A stretch of 64,000 bases of DNA from Ailurus styani (lineage: Eukaryota; Chordata; Mammalia; Carnivora; Ailuridae). The notes under the pieces are model-generated. The model had not been told where the DNA came from, ran no database searches, and worked only from the letters and a program-made list of their open reading frames with translations. A program made the position numbers and the translations under genes. Shown piece by piece: positions 11,640 through 23,045 of the stretch (position 1 is its first letter; each line of letters begins with the position of its first letter). The stretch is taken from assembly GCA_002007465.1 (NCBI GenBank), contig LNAC01000065.1, positions 3,067,804 through 3,131,803 on the forward strand, written 5' to 3'.

Positions 11640-12740
11640 CATTAATTTATGTGACAAATACTTGTTGATGCCTATTTTGTCCCAGGCACTGTCCAGAGTA
11701 GTCACCATGTCCCTATGTCTGGTAAATCGAAGTTATCAACATGCTTCCCTCCATTTGTTGCACAGATTTTAGTTCTTCTCCATGTTCTTCTACACTTTAT
11801 ACTGTCCCTTAAAGTTGTTTTTGGGCCTCCAACTGTCAGTAAATAGAGCTATTATTAAACAATTAAACAAAAGAAAGCCACATTTTGGGGACTGTGGCTA
11901 TTTTGGGCTAGGAACTCAGGATAGAATGTGAACAAAACAACATGGTGCTGCCCTCGTGGGAATTTACAGATCAACAGAAGAGACAGACATTTAATGATCA
12001 AACACACGATTACTTCTTATGGTAAGGATGCTAAGAAAATGACGATATCAATGATGGGTAACAAACTGGAGGGGGATGGAAGGTAATAGAAGGAAGAATC
12101 AAGTAAAACACCATCTAAGATGAAATCTGAAGAATAGGAACGAGAAAGTCATATGAAGATCTTGAAGAGGATAATTGCAGGCAGGGAGAGAAGCACGGAC
12201 AAAGGCCTCAAGGCAAGAAGTTTAGCATCTTCCGGTTTCCAGAAGGAAGTAGAACAAAGTGGATGAAGGGGAGAGGGGGTGAGGAGAGCTTGGAAGGGAA
12301 GGTAGAGCCATACCATGTATTTGGATTTCATCTGAAATGTAAGAGGAGCCATAGGAGGATTTCAAGTAGGGGTGGGGAGGTGCATGGCCTGAGTTAATAT
12401 TTTATTTTTATAAAAAATAATTTTCTGAGTTATATTTTTAGAAGACTTTTATGGCTGTCAAGTAGAAGATTAGAGGTCACAAAGGAGGCTTTTGTATCCA
12501 GGTGGAGAATAATTTACTTGGACTTGGGGAGTGGGAGCAGGAGGGGAGCAGATTAGAGTTATATTTAGAAGGGAAAAATATCCTCACTGAAATAATTTCT
12601 GATTCATTGAATAAGGGTTTAGGGGATGGAAAAATCAAGGGTGACTCTCAAGGTCTAGCTTTAACAACTAATGGTTCTGATAACTGATATGGTGGAGATA
12701 TTTTGCAGGGAGCTGGTAACAGTGAAATGGTTGAAATGCC
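11640..12740 (-). mobile_element. L2 LINE, long antisense fragment
   Basis: The antisense L2 series is visible: acaaatacttgttgatgcct with cccaggcactgtccagag (3' end, 11655-11700), gaacaaaacaacatggtgct, agcacggacaaaggcctcaa, then tttggatttcatctgaaatg, and near 12630 aatcaagggtgactctcaag. In the reverse strand this reads through the degraded C-terminus of L2 reverse transcriptase. Parts (11700-11880) are poorly matched. Not coding now. Confidence 0.65.
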
Positions 12741-12749
12741 TCTTGGTAA

Positions 12750-13084
12750 GGTAGGATTGACAATATCTGATAATCCCCTTATAATAACAGGGTCATCTAT
12801 AATCCCATCCCTGCTTACATTATTTAGGCTCATTTTCTTCCCTTCTTGCCTCATGATATGTGCTGTACCAACACATAATTCCCTCTGTCACCAAGCAGTT
12901 CCCTACCTCCACATATGCATATGTTATTCCTTCTGCCTAGAATGCCCTCCCTTCATTACCTGCCCAACTCCTTCTCATTTTTAAAACTTAGGTTATGCAT
13001 TATCTCCCTAAGGAAACCTTCCTTGACCCCCAGTCTAAGATAAGTTCCACTTCACTGAGCTTCTAAACTTACAAATTATTGTGT
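12750..13084 (+). mobile_element. L2 LINE, sense fragment
   Basis: Shows ttccttctgcctagaatgcc, ccaactccttctcatttt and aggaaaccttccttgacccc, the L2 order leading to its 3' end. It is interrupted by the next MIR and resumes near 13291, so the MIR appears to have inserted into it. Confidence 0.85.
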
Positions 13085-13290
13085 TGGCCTTGGAATTCAA
13101 TAGGCCTAGATTTGAACTAAAACTCTGATATTTTAGCTGTGAGGTCCTGAAAAAGTTACTTGACCTCTCCATACTTCAGTTCCTCATTTGTAAAATCAGC
13201 ATTATAGTATCTCGCCGGATGTTGCAAGGAATACATGAGATAATCTAGATAGAGTACTGGCACAAGGTCAGGGCTCTATAAAAGTTAGTT
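13085..13290 (+). mobile_element. MIR SINE nested in L2
   Basis: Clear MIR order: ggcctagatttgaactaaaa, then ttagctgtgaggtcctga, then acttgacctctcc, cctcatttgtaaaatcagc and tgcaaggaatacatgagata. The L2 sequences on either side join if it is removed. Confidence 0.85.
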
Positions 13291-13430
13291 CTCCTTACTC
13301 TTATCCATGTGTCTATCTCCTCCACTGGTCTCCTTGAGACCAGGGACTGGGTCTTGTGTTTTTATCTGTGAATCCAAACAGTTCTGGGCACATGGGAGAT
13401 ATTCAACACATACATAATAAATGAAATCCA
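13291..13430 (+). mobile_element. L2 LINE 3' terminus (second part)
   Basis: Has ctccttgagaccagggactg, gtcttgtgttttt and ttctgggcacatgggagata then cataataaatgaa, the L2 terminal segment. It probably continues the fragment at 12750-13084. Confidence 0.8.
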
Positions 13431-13915
13431 GATTCCTCAGGATGGCATATAATATTTTTATTGATCCGTAAACCCTCTCCCATCCTGTCACCTCAGACTC
13501 CACTCCAATCACTCCTCTGTGCCAACCCCCTCAACTCACCTCCTTGTGACTTCTTGTCCCCTAGAAGATTTTCACTTCAGATGCCCTCTTGTTCTGGGGT
13601 TCCCAGTTTTTGTTAGTTCTTCTATCTGGAAGGTCTTCCCCAGCCTGAAAACTCTTACCATTACTTATCACTCAGAATCAACAGAAATATAACCTTTTCT
13701 CTGTACCTGGTCAATCTCCCCCTATTGTACCCACCAAAGATTTCACCTGCATACTTATTTTTACTATAATGTTTCTTATTGCATGATAGGTACTTATTAT
13801 GTGTGTATTTTCTCTCTTATCCTGTTGGCTCCTCAGGTATGGAGGAGGTATGTCTGGTACTTATCTCTGTATCACATATAGCAGGTAATTTGTCACATAA
13901 ATGTTTGTGCAACTG
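13431..13915 (+). mobile_element. L2 LINE, separate sense copy
   Basis: A second L2 in the same orientation: tctatctggaaggtcttccc, ttgcatgataggtacttat, then ggtacttatctctgtatcac and aaatgtttgtgcaactgaa. It repeats parts already present at 12750-13430, so it is a different copy rather than a continuation. Confidence 0.7.
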
Positions 13916-14224
13916 AAGTGCACATGTCAAGGCCAAGTGGGGTAGAAAGAAGTACTCACATGATTCTGGCAATCAGAACCAGAAAAGGGGTCAAAAAGAC
14001 TTCAGAGAGCATTCTCACTTCTTGGACCTCCTTTGAAAGGGAAGTATTTTGGAGACCTTGGCATGACTGTGTAACTCAAGGGCAAGGATTCATCTTCTAA
14101 CCCATTTCCCCTACTTCCTCAAACGTACCTTCTCCCTCTTGCAGTATGTAAATAATTTTTTCTTTTCTGTTATTTTTTACCATTACCAAAACATTTCTGT
14201 TATTGTTTACCATTCTTTGGATTT
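13916..14224. other. Unique sequence, nothing recognised
   Basis: About 300 bases between L2 fragments. No family recognised. Confidence 0.4.
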
Positions 14225-14610
14225 CCCTTATGATGCAGACATTTCCATACAGCCTGTCTTTCTTCAAGGATTTACCTTTAGAGATGAAAGATTTGGGATT
14301 TCTTTACTGCTTCGCTTTGCTTCTATAGTTCCTACTCCCCAGAACATACTTTCTGCTGGGCAAGTTCTCTGCATCTCCTTCTCTTCATCTGAGCTGGAGA
14401 TAAGAATTCATCACTCCCTACTCTTGACTACTAAGACATTTTGTTCATTCCTATGTCCCTATTATATCATATTATCATCTGTTCACAGGGTTGTGAGCAC
14501 TGCAAGAGCAGGGGCTGTTTCCAATTCATCTTCTTATCTTTAATGTTCATTTAAATGCCTGGAATATTGTAAGCACATAATAAATATACATGGATAGATG
14601 AATTAATACA
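14225..14610 (+). mobile_element. L2 LINE 3' fragment
   Basis: The terminal part, about 14420-14610, has gggttgtgagcactgcaaga, gcaggggctgtttcca and aatgcctggaatattgtaag with an aataaatatac terminus. The part before 14420 is less certain. Confidence 0.6.
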
Positions 14611-16206
14611 ACAGAAGATAAGTCCTGATAGATTAAGCCACCTCCCTTCCCCATGTCTATTAAGCTTTCTGAAGTCATCATGACTTAAAAAAAAAAAATC
14701 TAACCAGTTAAGATGCTATAGGCTATAAGTGACAAAAAAAGTCTTAACTCATATGGTAATTTTCAGCTCTGCCATTTTCACCTGATCAACATAGACTGGT
14801 TCCTTTGTGGTTGTAAAATGGCTGCAGCTTTCACCAGAAATGCACCTGTCCCCTCTACTATCAAGTATTCTTGCTGTTAAGATGATGTGGGGTAAAATGC
14901 TCCACAAAAAATATGAGACTCTTAGGATATAACAAAGTCACACTTGCTATATTTCTGACCCAGGTTATGACTTTGGTGCCCAAGTTATAGTCCCCTTCCA
15001 TATCCGCTACCATTTTCTGAGCAGATCCCACTATATCTTTTGACCAGATCATCTTTAAACCAAATCATTCCTTTCTAAGTGGTAATATATCCCTACGATC
15101 TGTTTGTTTCTATCACTCTCCAACTGTCAAAGGATGTGAGACATCACTTGAAATCATGCTCCAGTGGCTCCTTTAAGCACTTCTCTTGCCTGCCATCTGT
15201 TCAGATACAGCAATATGTCCAGGAATTGCTTTGATGTCTTTGTCTGGTTTGCTCTCAGTGCATGACCTGCCCAACAGAGTTTATTTACATGGCTTCTGTT
15301 CCTGAGGATTGGATCTGCTCCAAGAACCCTGTGTTGGTTAGTGACTAGGAGCTGTCACTTGATGTTTATTGGAGCATGTGTCATTGATTCAGAAGATGAA
15401 CTTGATGACAACAGAAGGCTCAGATCTCACACCTTGAAAGATAAGCACACTGTGCCATGAATTTAAAATATTTCACCTTGTCTAAAACTTGGTGGCAGTT
15501 TATGTCTCTGTCAAATATCCACAGTCCCTTAATTAAGCTTGCTAAGTCCTATTTTATATTTCCATCTATAAAAAATCTTAGTTTGTGTTTAATCTGTCTG
15601 TGATCTGGTCATGGACAAAGTAGGGAGTCTATGATGCAAAGTGGGGCAACTCTTTATTGCTTTCTCCCCATGTGGCAGAGATACCTCAAGCAACATTAAT
15701 AACCCTTTTCTCATAGATGAAAGCATGTGTTTATAGTGTTAACCTCAAAGAAAGAGCTTTATACAACATTGCCTTTTGCTGCATGTGTGAATGTCTCAGA
15801 GAGACCTATGGGAATTGTGAATGAGGATTTGAGGACAGCCTCTGACCACTCTGACTTTAACTTCTCATTAACAAAGCCATCGCTTAAATGTTTAATGTCC
15901 AATTTTACAAAAGACAAATCCACGCTTCAATAGAGTCCATCTAAATACTTCATTAACCTCTTCCCCAGTGATACCTCCTGGGAATCCAAGGCGCCACTGA
16001 GCTATCTTCTCTAAAGGAGTCTTTCTTACTTACAGAAAATAGCAGTGACCAATTTATGAACTCCAGAGAAAGGAAATTTGGATCAGAGAAACAAAAAGTG
16101 GTAATATATAACATGATTAGCGCCATAACAAGTTTAGCCAGAACAAATGGCTGTCTCAGACTGAGTATGGTGAGCAAAAATTAACACTTGGAATTGTGAA
16201 ACTATT
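14611..16206. other. Unrecognised sequence, possible old repeat at 14700-15060
   Basis: The stretch 14700-14900 (agatgctataggctataagt, aaaatggctgcagctttcac) has the texture of an old dispersed repeat that I cannot name. The block 15830-15960 is repeat-free and AT-rich. Several short frames show no domain. Confidence 0.35.
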
Positions 16207-16249
16207 AATATATATATATACATATATATATGTGTGTGTGTGTGTGTGT
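16207..16249. repeat. (TA)n(TG)n compound microsatellite
   Basis: TA-rich tract with one CA step followed by about nine TG units. Alternating purine-pyrimidine throughout. Confidence 0.95.
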
Positions 16250-16935
16250 AATTTATGAAAAAAGGAAATAAATACATAAAAACCTCAGATAGAATTATGT
16301 CTCGTTTTTATTTCTTCTTTACATACTTTTAAAATTTTAAACATTTTCTAAGAAGGATGTGGACTTTAATATTAGAAATAAAACTATCACTTACAAAAGG
16401 AAGAAGAATTCATTGTAAGTAACCAATTCATGAGCCTCAGAGAAATGAAACATCAATAAGAGAAGATCCTATCCAAGCCTTTCCTACTCTGCACACTGAT
16501 GTGAGCACTTTTGTGGAAGCATATAGCAGGAATTTTTGGTTGCTCACCCTGGGCCCTTTCCTTCCCTTTTTCCTTTCCAGCAGAACTCTGAGTTTGTTCA
16601 GGTAGCCTCCCTCCGTGCATTCTGGGTGAGGGAGGTCCCATGCCTAGCTCCAGGAGTGAAGCATGACAATTTAATCTTATTGTTCAAAGCATTTTGAATT
16701 GTTTTTGTTCATTTGTTTTTTTACTTGCAGCCTTGCTACGTGGTGTACATACTTAGCATATGGAACAATCGATGATGAGTGATTTACTTGTTTGTTGGTT
16801 TCCCACCTTCTATGAGTCCTTCCCTTATCCGGCTCTGCATCATGAACTTCTTAAGAGCCAGAATACCTATTATTTATTTATGTTTGTATCGCTAATCCAG
16901 AGGTGTGAAAATGTAGATACTCAATGGACTTATAC
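16250..16935. other. Unique sequence, nothing recognised
   Basis: No repeat or exon recognised. Opposed short frames at 16453-16641 and 16760-16948 are unsupported. Confidence 0.45.
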
Positions 16936-17055
16936 CGAACAAATTTAAGTCAGCCATAAAAAGGAGTGAAGTTCTGACACGTGCTACATACAACAAAAAT
17001 GAAACTTGAAAACCATTATGTTAAGCAAAATAAGACAGATACCAAAGAGACATAA
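16936..17055 (+). mobile_element. L1M fragment (end of ORF2/3' UTR start)
   Basis: Contains cagccataaaaaggagtgaa, then caacaaaaatgaaacttgaa, then attatgttaagcaaaataag and acagataccaaagagaca. This is the conserved series downstream of the L1 ORF2 stop. Confidence 0.85.
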
Positions 17056-17634
17056 TGAATAAATCAACACAGAATTATGATAAACATATACCTATATCTA
17101 CCCAACTCAAAAATAAAATGTTATCAAGACCATCGAAGACTTCTCTTCAATCACATCTCTAATCTCTTTATTTCACCAGATAGAAATGTTCTTCAACTCC
17201 TTTTTGTAATAATATTTTGAAACATAAATACTAGGAAACTATTCTACATTTGCTCATTAATTCACGTATGCTTCCATTCAACTACTGCAACAAGAGTTTA
17301 GTGTGTGCAAGCATCATGAGAACACCTTACCTAACCTCTACTCCTCATTCTATACTGTAGGCTCCAACCTTCCTACTTTGTATTCAATTAAATAGCAAAC
17401 AGCTGATAGCCATCTTTATGATAATAATCCTTCATATTGTTCAACACCACTAATAAGTGATTCTCCTTCTCATCTCTAATTCATGTACTTCAATCTCTAT
17501 AATCTTCCATCCAAAGCTCATTCTTCAACCTTCTAAATAATCTTGTGGTTCTTCCCTCTTTTCATGTCCTCCTATGCATATTTGCTACTACACTAATGAA
17601 TGAAGTATTTATGGTTCCTAGATAATAATACCAG
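17056..17634. other. Unique sequence, possible diverged L2
   Basis: The CT-rich stretch 17330-17600 has an L2-like flavour (ttcttccctcttttcatgtc) but no firm match. Nothing else is seen. Confidence 0.3.
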
Positions 17635-17850
17635 CACTTAGCATTTATTGAGGACTTATATGATGTCTAGTTATTTTACGTGTAGGTACTATCTCTAATC
17701 CCCATAAACATCCTGTTGCAGAGGCACATGGATAAGTAAACTTTGTTATAGAGAGATCAGTAATGTGTTCAAAGTCACAGAGGTGACAGAGTTGGGAGAT
17801 GAACTAAGGTCAAATAATACGGCCATGCACTTTCCTATACTCTCGTTCTC
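17635..17850 (-). mobile_element. MIR SINE, minus strand
   Basis: Antisense MIR order: cttagcatttattgaggac, then ttttacgtgtaggtactatc, then tgttcaaagtcacagaggtg and gagttgggagatgaactaag. Confidence 0.8.
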
Positions 17851-18659
17851 TAGATGGCTAAATAAAGTTCCAGGTGATGTATCTTATAGCTTAGCTAAGT
17901 CATAATAAAGATGATCAGATTGTGAATTGTGTTGTACCCGGACTTTGGTCAATGTGCACCAATTAATCTGGTTACAGCCCAATCAGATCCATTTAATAAA
18001 TGATAATAATTAGAATATTCAGAATCAAACATTTGCTTTGGGTAGAAGGAAGAGTCTATTCACTAGGATACAGACAGCAATCCCTGACAAAATCTATGTT
18101 CACACATGTGAGAGCCACACTTTTTGTTCTGTTGGTAAAATAAAAATGAAAGTAAACTCTCATATTTCTTCCCATTCCCTAAATAGAAAGCAATCAATAG
18201 AATGGCTTTTGAGAACCAACTACCTAAATGAAAATCTTAATAATGATTAAAGCTTCTTCAATAATGTAAAGAAGAAAAATAGACAATAGACCCCTAAAGT
18301 CCTCAAATAAAAGGACTCTTGCCTTTTGGGAAACCCTAGGAATTACTCAAGTAATATTTTGTTCATCCCTGGAATCCTAGACTTAAAAAGATATGCTATT
18401 TGTAAAATTAGATTTGGATTAACGCTCCAGTGAGTCTGTGAAAAGAAAGTTGGAGATTAAGACTTTTCTTATTGTCTGTCCAACAAAGTTCAGGGCAAGG
18501 AGTGTTATAAATCAATGCTCAGCAAAGTGCCTGGCTACATGAGCTAGAACTGCTGACTAAAAGAAGCAACGAATCTAAGGAAAGCTAAAGGGAAAGAAGG
18601 ATTCTGTAAAAACATTCAAACTATAAGCCTCCTTTTGGTCAGATTACATGGTCACTGCA
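17851..18659. other. Unique sequence, nothing recognised
   Basis: AT-rich. A short frame at 18038-18250 has no recognised domain. Confidence 0.45.
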
Positions 18660-18986
18660 TAAGGTTTTTAATTCCTATTTTACTTTTTTAAAATTTAATT
18701 TTATTTATTTTTTAATTTAATTTTTTCGGTGATCCAAGATTCATTGTTTATGCACCACACCCAGTGCTCCATGCAATACGTGCCCTCCTTAATTTAAATT
18801 CAATTAATTAATATATAGTGTATTATTAGTTCCAAAGGTAGAGTTCAGTGATTCATCAGCTGCATATAATACCCAGTGTTCATTACAACCCGTGCCCTCC
18901 TTAATGCCCATCATCCAGTTACCCACCCCCCAACCTCCCCTCTAGCAACCCTCAGTTTGCTTCCTGTAGTTAAAAGTCTTTGATGG
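18660..18986 (-). mobile_element. Two adjoining carnivore L1 3' UTR tails
   Basis: 18700-18795 carries ccaagattcattgtttatgc and accacacccagtgctccatg, one L1 tail in antisense. 18796-18986 carries agtgtattattagttcca and tcagtgattcatcagctgca, a second, distinct L1 tail in the same orientation. The second is split by the SINE at 18987. Confidence 0.85.
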
Positions 18987-19172
18987 GGGTGCCTGGGTGG
19001 CTCAGTTGTTAAGCATCTACCTTCAGCTCAGGTCATGATCCCAGGGTCCTGGGATCGAGCCCTACATCGGGCTCCCCGCTCTGCAGGAAGCCTGCTTCTC
19101 CTTCTCCCACGCCCTCTGCTTGTGTTCCCTCTCTTGCTGTGTCCCTTTCTGTCAAATAAATGAATAAATAAT
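18987..19172 (+). mobile_element. SINEC inserted into an L1 tail
   Basis: Head gggtgcctgggtggctcag, body tcaggtcatgatcccagggt, short CT zone and aataaatgaataaataa tail. A perfect 17-bp duplication, ttaaaagtctttgatgg, lies at 18970-18986 and 19173-19189. Removing the SINE restores the L1 sequence. Confidence 0.96.
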
Positions 19173-19189
19173 TTAAAAGTCTTTGATGG

Positions 19190-19260
19190 TTTTTCTCCCT
19201 CTCCGATTTCATTTTATTTTATTTTTTCCTCCCTTCCCCTATGATCCTTTGTTACCATAT
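19190..19260 (-). mobile_element. L1 3' UTR remainder after the SINE
   Basis: tctccctctccgatttcatt then cctcccttcccctatgatcc, the continuation of the antisense L1 tail interrupted at 18986. Confidence 0.8.
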
Positions 19261-19369
19261 AAGTTTTTGAACAACTAATTTGATTACTCAGGTATGTGAT
19301 TCAAGGAAAGAAAAAACTGAGTGGATGCCTCACAGATACTGACAACAATATAGTGTTAGTGTATAAGAT

Positions 19370-19495
19370 TATGGGTTGTAAAGTAAGAGAGACATGAGCT
19401 CAAATCTCTGCTTTCCCATTTGCTATTTGTGCAACATTGAGCAAGTTATTTAGCCTCCCCAAGCTTTAGTTTCTTCAATAATGATCTTAATGTGC
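19370..19495 (+). mobile_element. MIR SINE fragment
   Basis: Has gagctcaaatctctgctttc, then gcaacattgagcaagttatt and tagcctccccaagctttagt, the MIR central core. Confidence 0.75.
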
Positions 19496-19654
19496 CACTT
19501 TCAGATTCTCCTTTCAACTTATCTGTTTTTTCTCATGTGCTATCATTTCTTTTTTTGAAAGTCATAACCATAAAACCTCAAACATTTGTGCAAACAACTT
19601 CTCTTATATTTTCAATAGGCATTGAGCTTCCAAGAATCCACACATTTATATAAG

Positions 19655-19940
19655 TTGTGTTCCTTTTCTGGACCCTTCCCTTTGGCTCACTGAGGTCCTA
19701 ACAATTCTTTAAAATCTATGTGTCTCCATCCCTGAGAATTTTATCCCTACCTCAACCCTCCATTTGTCCTGACACCAAATTATTTTCTCCCTGTCTCACA
19801 TTCTTCCTTGTATCTGTATTATAAAGTTCATTATTATCATATATGTATTATAATAATTCACCTATCTTATATATCTATTTGTTTGTGTGTCTGTTTCTCT
19901 TCTAGCCTGAGAGTTCCCTATAGGAACTAGCATCATATCA
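19655..19940 (+). mobile_element. L2 LINE 3' fragment, sense
   Basis: CT-rich L2 3' region: cctcaaccctccatttgtcc, then ctgtttctcttctagcctga and gagttccctataggaacta. Moderately diverged. Confidence 0.5.
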
Positions 19941-20092
19941 AGTGTTCATTTGTTCATTAAATAGATGTGCTTATTTAGCATGTACTACATGCCAGGTGGA
20001 ATTCTCAGCATTTGGATTCCAAGGTAAACAAAACAAAATCCTGCCTTGTTAGAACTTATGTTCTTATGTTCTAGTGAAAACAGATGCTCAAT
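19941..20092 (-). mobile_element. L2 LINE 3' end, antisense
   Basis: Antisense L2 terminus: gttcatttgttcattaaata, tagcatgtactacatgccag, then aacaaaacaaaatcctgcct and agaacttatgttctt. It abuts the preceding L2 tail-to-tail. Confidence 0.7.
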
Positions 20093-21397
20093 GAATGTTG
20101 AATAGAAACAGAGCTCACCCTAAACAGGGAACTCTGTGGAAGTAACTACTTACTACCTCTTTCAATTTTAACCTAAATTTCTGGGGTATTTTTAAGCCCA
20201 ATAGTGAGAAGCTTAAAAACTATGACATATTTTTTCTATTTACTCTTAGTTCACATGATATTCAAAATAAAAATAACTATGGTAGGTGACATCTGTAAAA
20301 GATAAACACAAAATTTTGTGCTTCTAAACACTAAGGAGAGGGTAGTTAATTGGCTCACTAATCAGTTCTTAAGCAAGGGCTAATACAATAATGGGCCAGT
20401 AATGAAACAACTCTTCCGAGCCAGGCTGCTGGCTAATCACATCTGGTTTGTAAAGTATTAATCAGCTCTGAGTCAGTGGGTAAGGAACATTAAGAATGCG
20501 GTTACTTCCTAAATAAATTATTTCCCACTTATTCTGACAATCATAATTGGTGCATTTGAAAGAATTATTTTAATACACTAAATAGAGCAAAGCTCAGATA
20601 TTGAATCATTCTACTAATATTCTTTGATTAAAATACCAAGTTATAATATTTTATATTATTAAATATTTATGATAATAACTCAATGGATTTCATGCCACAT
20701 TAAAAATGTCAAGGCAGTATGTTGCATTTTAACATTTGTTCTGGAAGGATCATGATTTCTAGGTTTTTTACATCATTTCATCAAGAAAACAACATGATAT
20801 GCCCCAGTATTTTAATAAGTCCTTTAACTGGAACTATCTCCCTATGTTCACTGAAAAATCAGTTCTTTTCATCTTCTTATTACTCTTTATGTTCTAGGTA
20901 CATTTAATGTTCTTCCTGTTAGTCATTTGCCTTTTCCAATTTTTACCAAGATGTTTTCATAAAATTGGAAGCATTTTTATTTTTGGAAGACAGCAGGTAG
21001 AATAATTAAGTCTGAATCACAGAAGTAAGGATTGAATCAGAATTCACTCAGTATCTAAAATAAGAACCATACTAAAAAGTTTTTTTTTAATGCCCATGGA
21101 ATGGAATAGCTCGCAAGGACTGTGCTGATGATACACACAAAACTCAAGTTTCGAACACATGCAGAATAAAGGTCAGTGTGCTTGGCTTGTGTAGAAAACA
21201 TTTTGCTACGAGTTAATATTATAATTTCTTCTAATATGTTGTCTTATGCTAATGTTTTATATGCACTTATAGGAAACATGATTTCCTAGAATTTATGTTG
21301 GCATTTACTTAATTTTCTTCTAAGTGTATAATAAAAGTTTTACTACAGAAAATTTGAAAATGTGGGGAAATAGTACAGCAAGACAGACTACCCATGG
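20093..21397. other. Repeat-free AT-rich sequence, possible conserved block
   Basis: No transposon recognised. 20335-20560 is unusually free of low-complexity runs and holds several ATTA/TAAT cores (see findings). A short frame at 20719-20907 is unsupported. Confidence 0.4.
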
Positions 21398-21411
21398 TCT
21401 CCTTCATCTCC

Positions 21412-21620
21412 TTTTTTTTTTTTTAAGATTTTTTATTTATTCATTTGACACAGAGAGAGAGAGTACAAGTAGGCAGAGAGACAGGCAGAGAGAGAGGAGA
21501 GAGGAGGAAGCAGGCTCCCTGCTGAGCAGAGAGCCCGATGTGGGCCTCAATCCCAGGACCCTGGGATCATGACCTGAGCCGAAGGCAGCGGCTTTAACCC
21601 ACTGAGCCACCCAGGCGCCC
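21412..21620 (-). mobile_element. SINEC, young mustelid-type, minus strand
   Basis: On the minus strand: head gggcgcctgggtggctcagt with gggttaaagccgctgccttc, full CT zone and A tail. Duplications tctccttcatctcc (21398-21411) and tctccctcatctcc (21621-21634) differ at one base. Confidence 0.95.
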
Positions 21621-21711
21621 TCTCCCTCATCTCCTAAGACCTCATCATCATCATCAGCAGCAGCAGCATAAAAAATGCTTGTAGTAACTAAATACTCAAA
21701 ATGTGGCCACA

Positions 21712-21790
21712 TGATCTGTTAATACTTTACATGTATTTCTTATTTAATCCTCACAAAAACCCTATGAAATAGTATGCTGGATTTTTAAAA
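21712..21790 (-). mobile_element. MIR SINE scrap, minus strand
   Basis: taatactttacatgtatttc then ttatttaatcctcacaaaaa and ccctatgaaatagtatgc, the antisense MIR 3' part. Confidence 0.65.
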
Positions 21791-22887
21791 CTATTTTTAA
21801 AGGATTAACTTTTATTCCCATTCTTTTTTGTGCTTTCTCCTTTATCACAGTGGTTGAAAGACCAAGAACTACATGCTCTAGACTCCGTTAGGTTCTGCAG
21901 ACAATTTACATTTTGCCGGCTAGTAAAATGCTATAGCATTATATTTGGGATACAAGAAGAAACCAGAATCTATTCTTCTTCCCCTTGAAGTAGCAGATAT
22001 GTAGACTTTAGTAGAAATTCGTCTTTCAATGATCTCTGAATCCTCTTCCAGTCACATGCCATCAGGCTTAGATATAACTAGGGTAACAGCAAGGTTTTCA
22101 ACAGTCCCTCGCCATTGGATGGGCTCTTTAATTCCTTCACTTTCTGGAATACAGCTGCAAAATCTAATGACTGCCCTCTTGACTTTCCTCTCCCATCCTT
22201 CCAGGAGTTTTGTAAGCTCCCAAATATCATTATATCTTTTCTTTGATATACCTAGAGGGGATCTGTTTTCCCAACTGAATCATTAGTGTTAAGTTAAATA
22301 ATAATACAACTCCTAGGATATTTGATAACACCAACAACCAATTCTCCAATTCTCCAGACACCAACTAGGTGTCCAATTTAATTCAATTCTGATATTACCC
22401 ACCTGAAGTTAACATCAGATCTTCTAAGGTAAAGGGTTCAGTCCCACAAAACAAAATAATTGAAAAAAAATTTTCTTATTGCCCCAACTACTATTACTTC
22501 TATCAGCTACCATCCCCAAAACTATCAAAAAGTCCCTGATTTTTAAAAACCAAATTTGGTCAAAACCAAATAGTTCTTATTTAATATTTATTAAAATTCT
22601 GATGCTCTTTGCCATGAAAGAGAAAGAATTACAGCAAAGATGATGATGCTAATAATTGTCACTTCTTTTAAATTAACAGGTTGATTATTTCCTTACTAAT
22701 CTTATTTGGTCTTATGATCAGTAACCACAATAAAATTAAGGAAATTCCAAGGTCTGAGTTTGATTTCACTTACAAAACTAAAATTTCATTTGAGGATTTT
22801 ACCTTCAAGCACTGATATTTTCTATAATAACATATCCAGGGTTAATCTGTCTTTTTGCTTTCCTTAAGCCATTGCCTGAACAACTAG
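21791..22887. other. Unique sequence, nothing recognised
   Basis: AT-rich. The open frame at 22029-22286 shows no domain. Confidence 0.45.
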
Positions 22888-23045
22888 GCCAATGGTTTTC
22901 ACTGTATAGTCCCTCCCTCTTCCCAAAACTTCAGTTTCTCCTAGGAATTTCTTAGAAATGCAAATTCTTGAGCCCCACATAGACCTACTGAATTAGAAAT
23001 TCTGGAGATGGGGCACAGCAATCACTATTTTAATGAATCCTCTCA
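22888..23045 (-). mobile_element. MER5A-type hAT-Charlie fragment
   Basis: ggccaatggttttcactgta, then tagaaatgcaaattcttgag, ccccacatagacctactgaa, tctggagatggggcacagca and attttaatgaatcctctc: reverse orientation of MER5A. Confidence 0.85.

Noticed and set aside
14139..14543. 134-codon plus-strand open frame
   Set aside because: Starts at TTG and lies largely over an L2 fragment.
18987..19060. tRNA-like head with A-box and B-box resemblance
   Set aside because: This is the tRNA-derived head of a SINE. It lacks an intact cloverleaf; the same holds for the other SINE heads.
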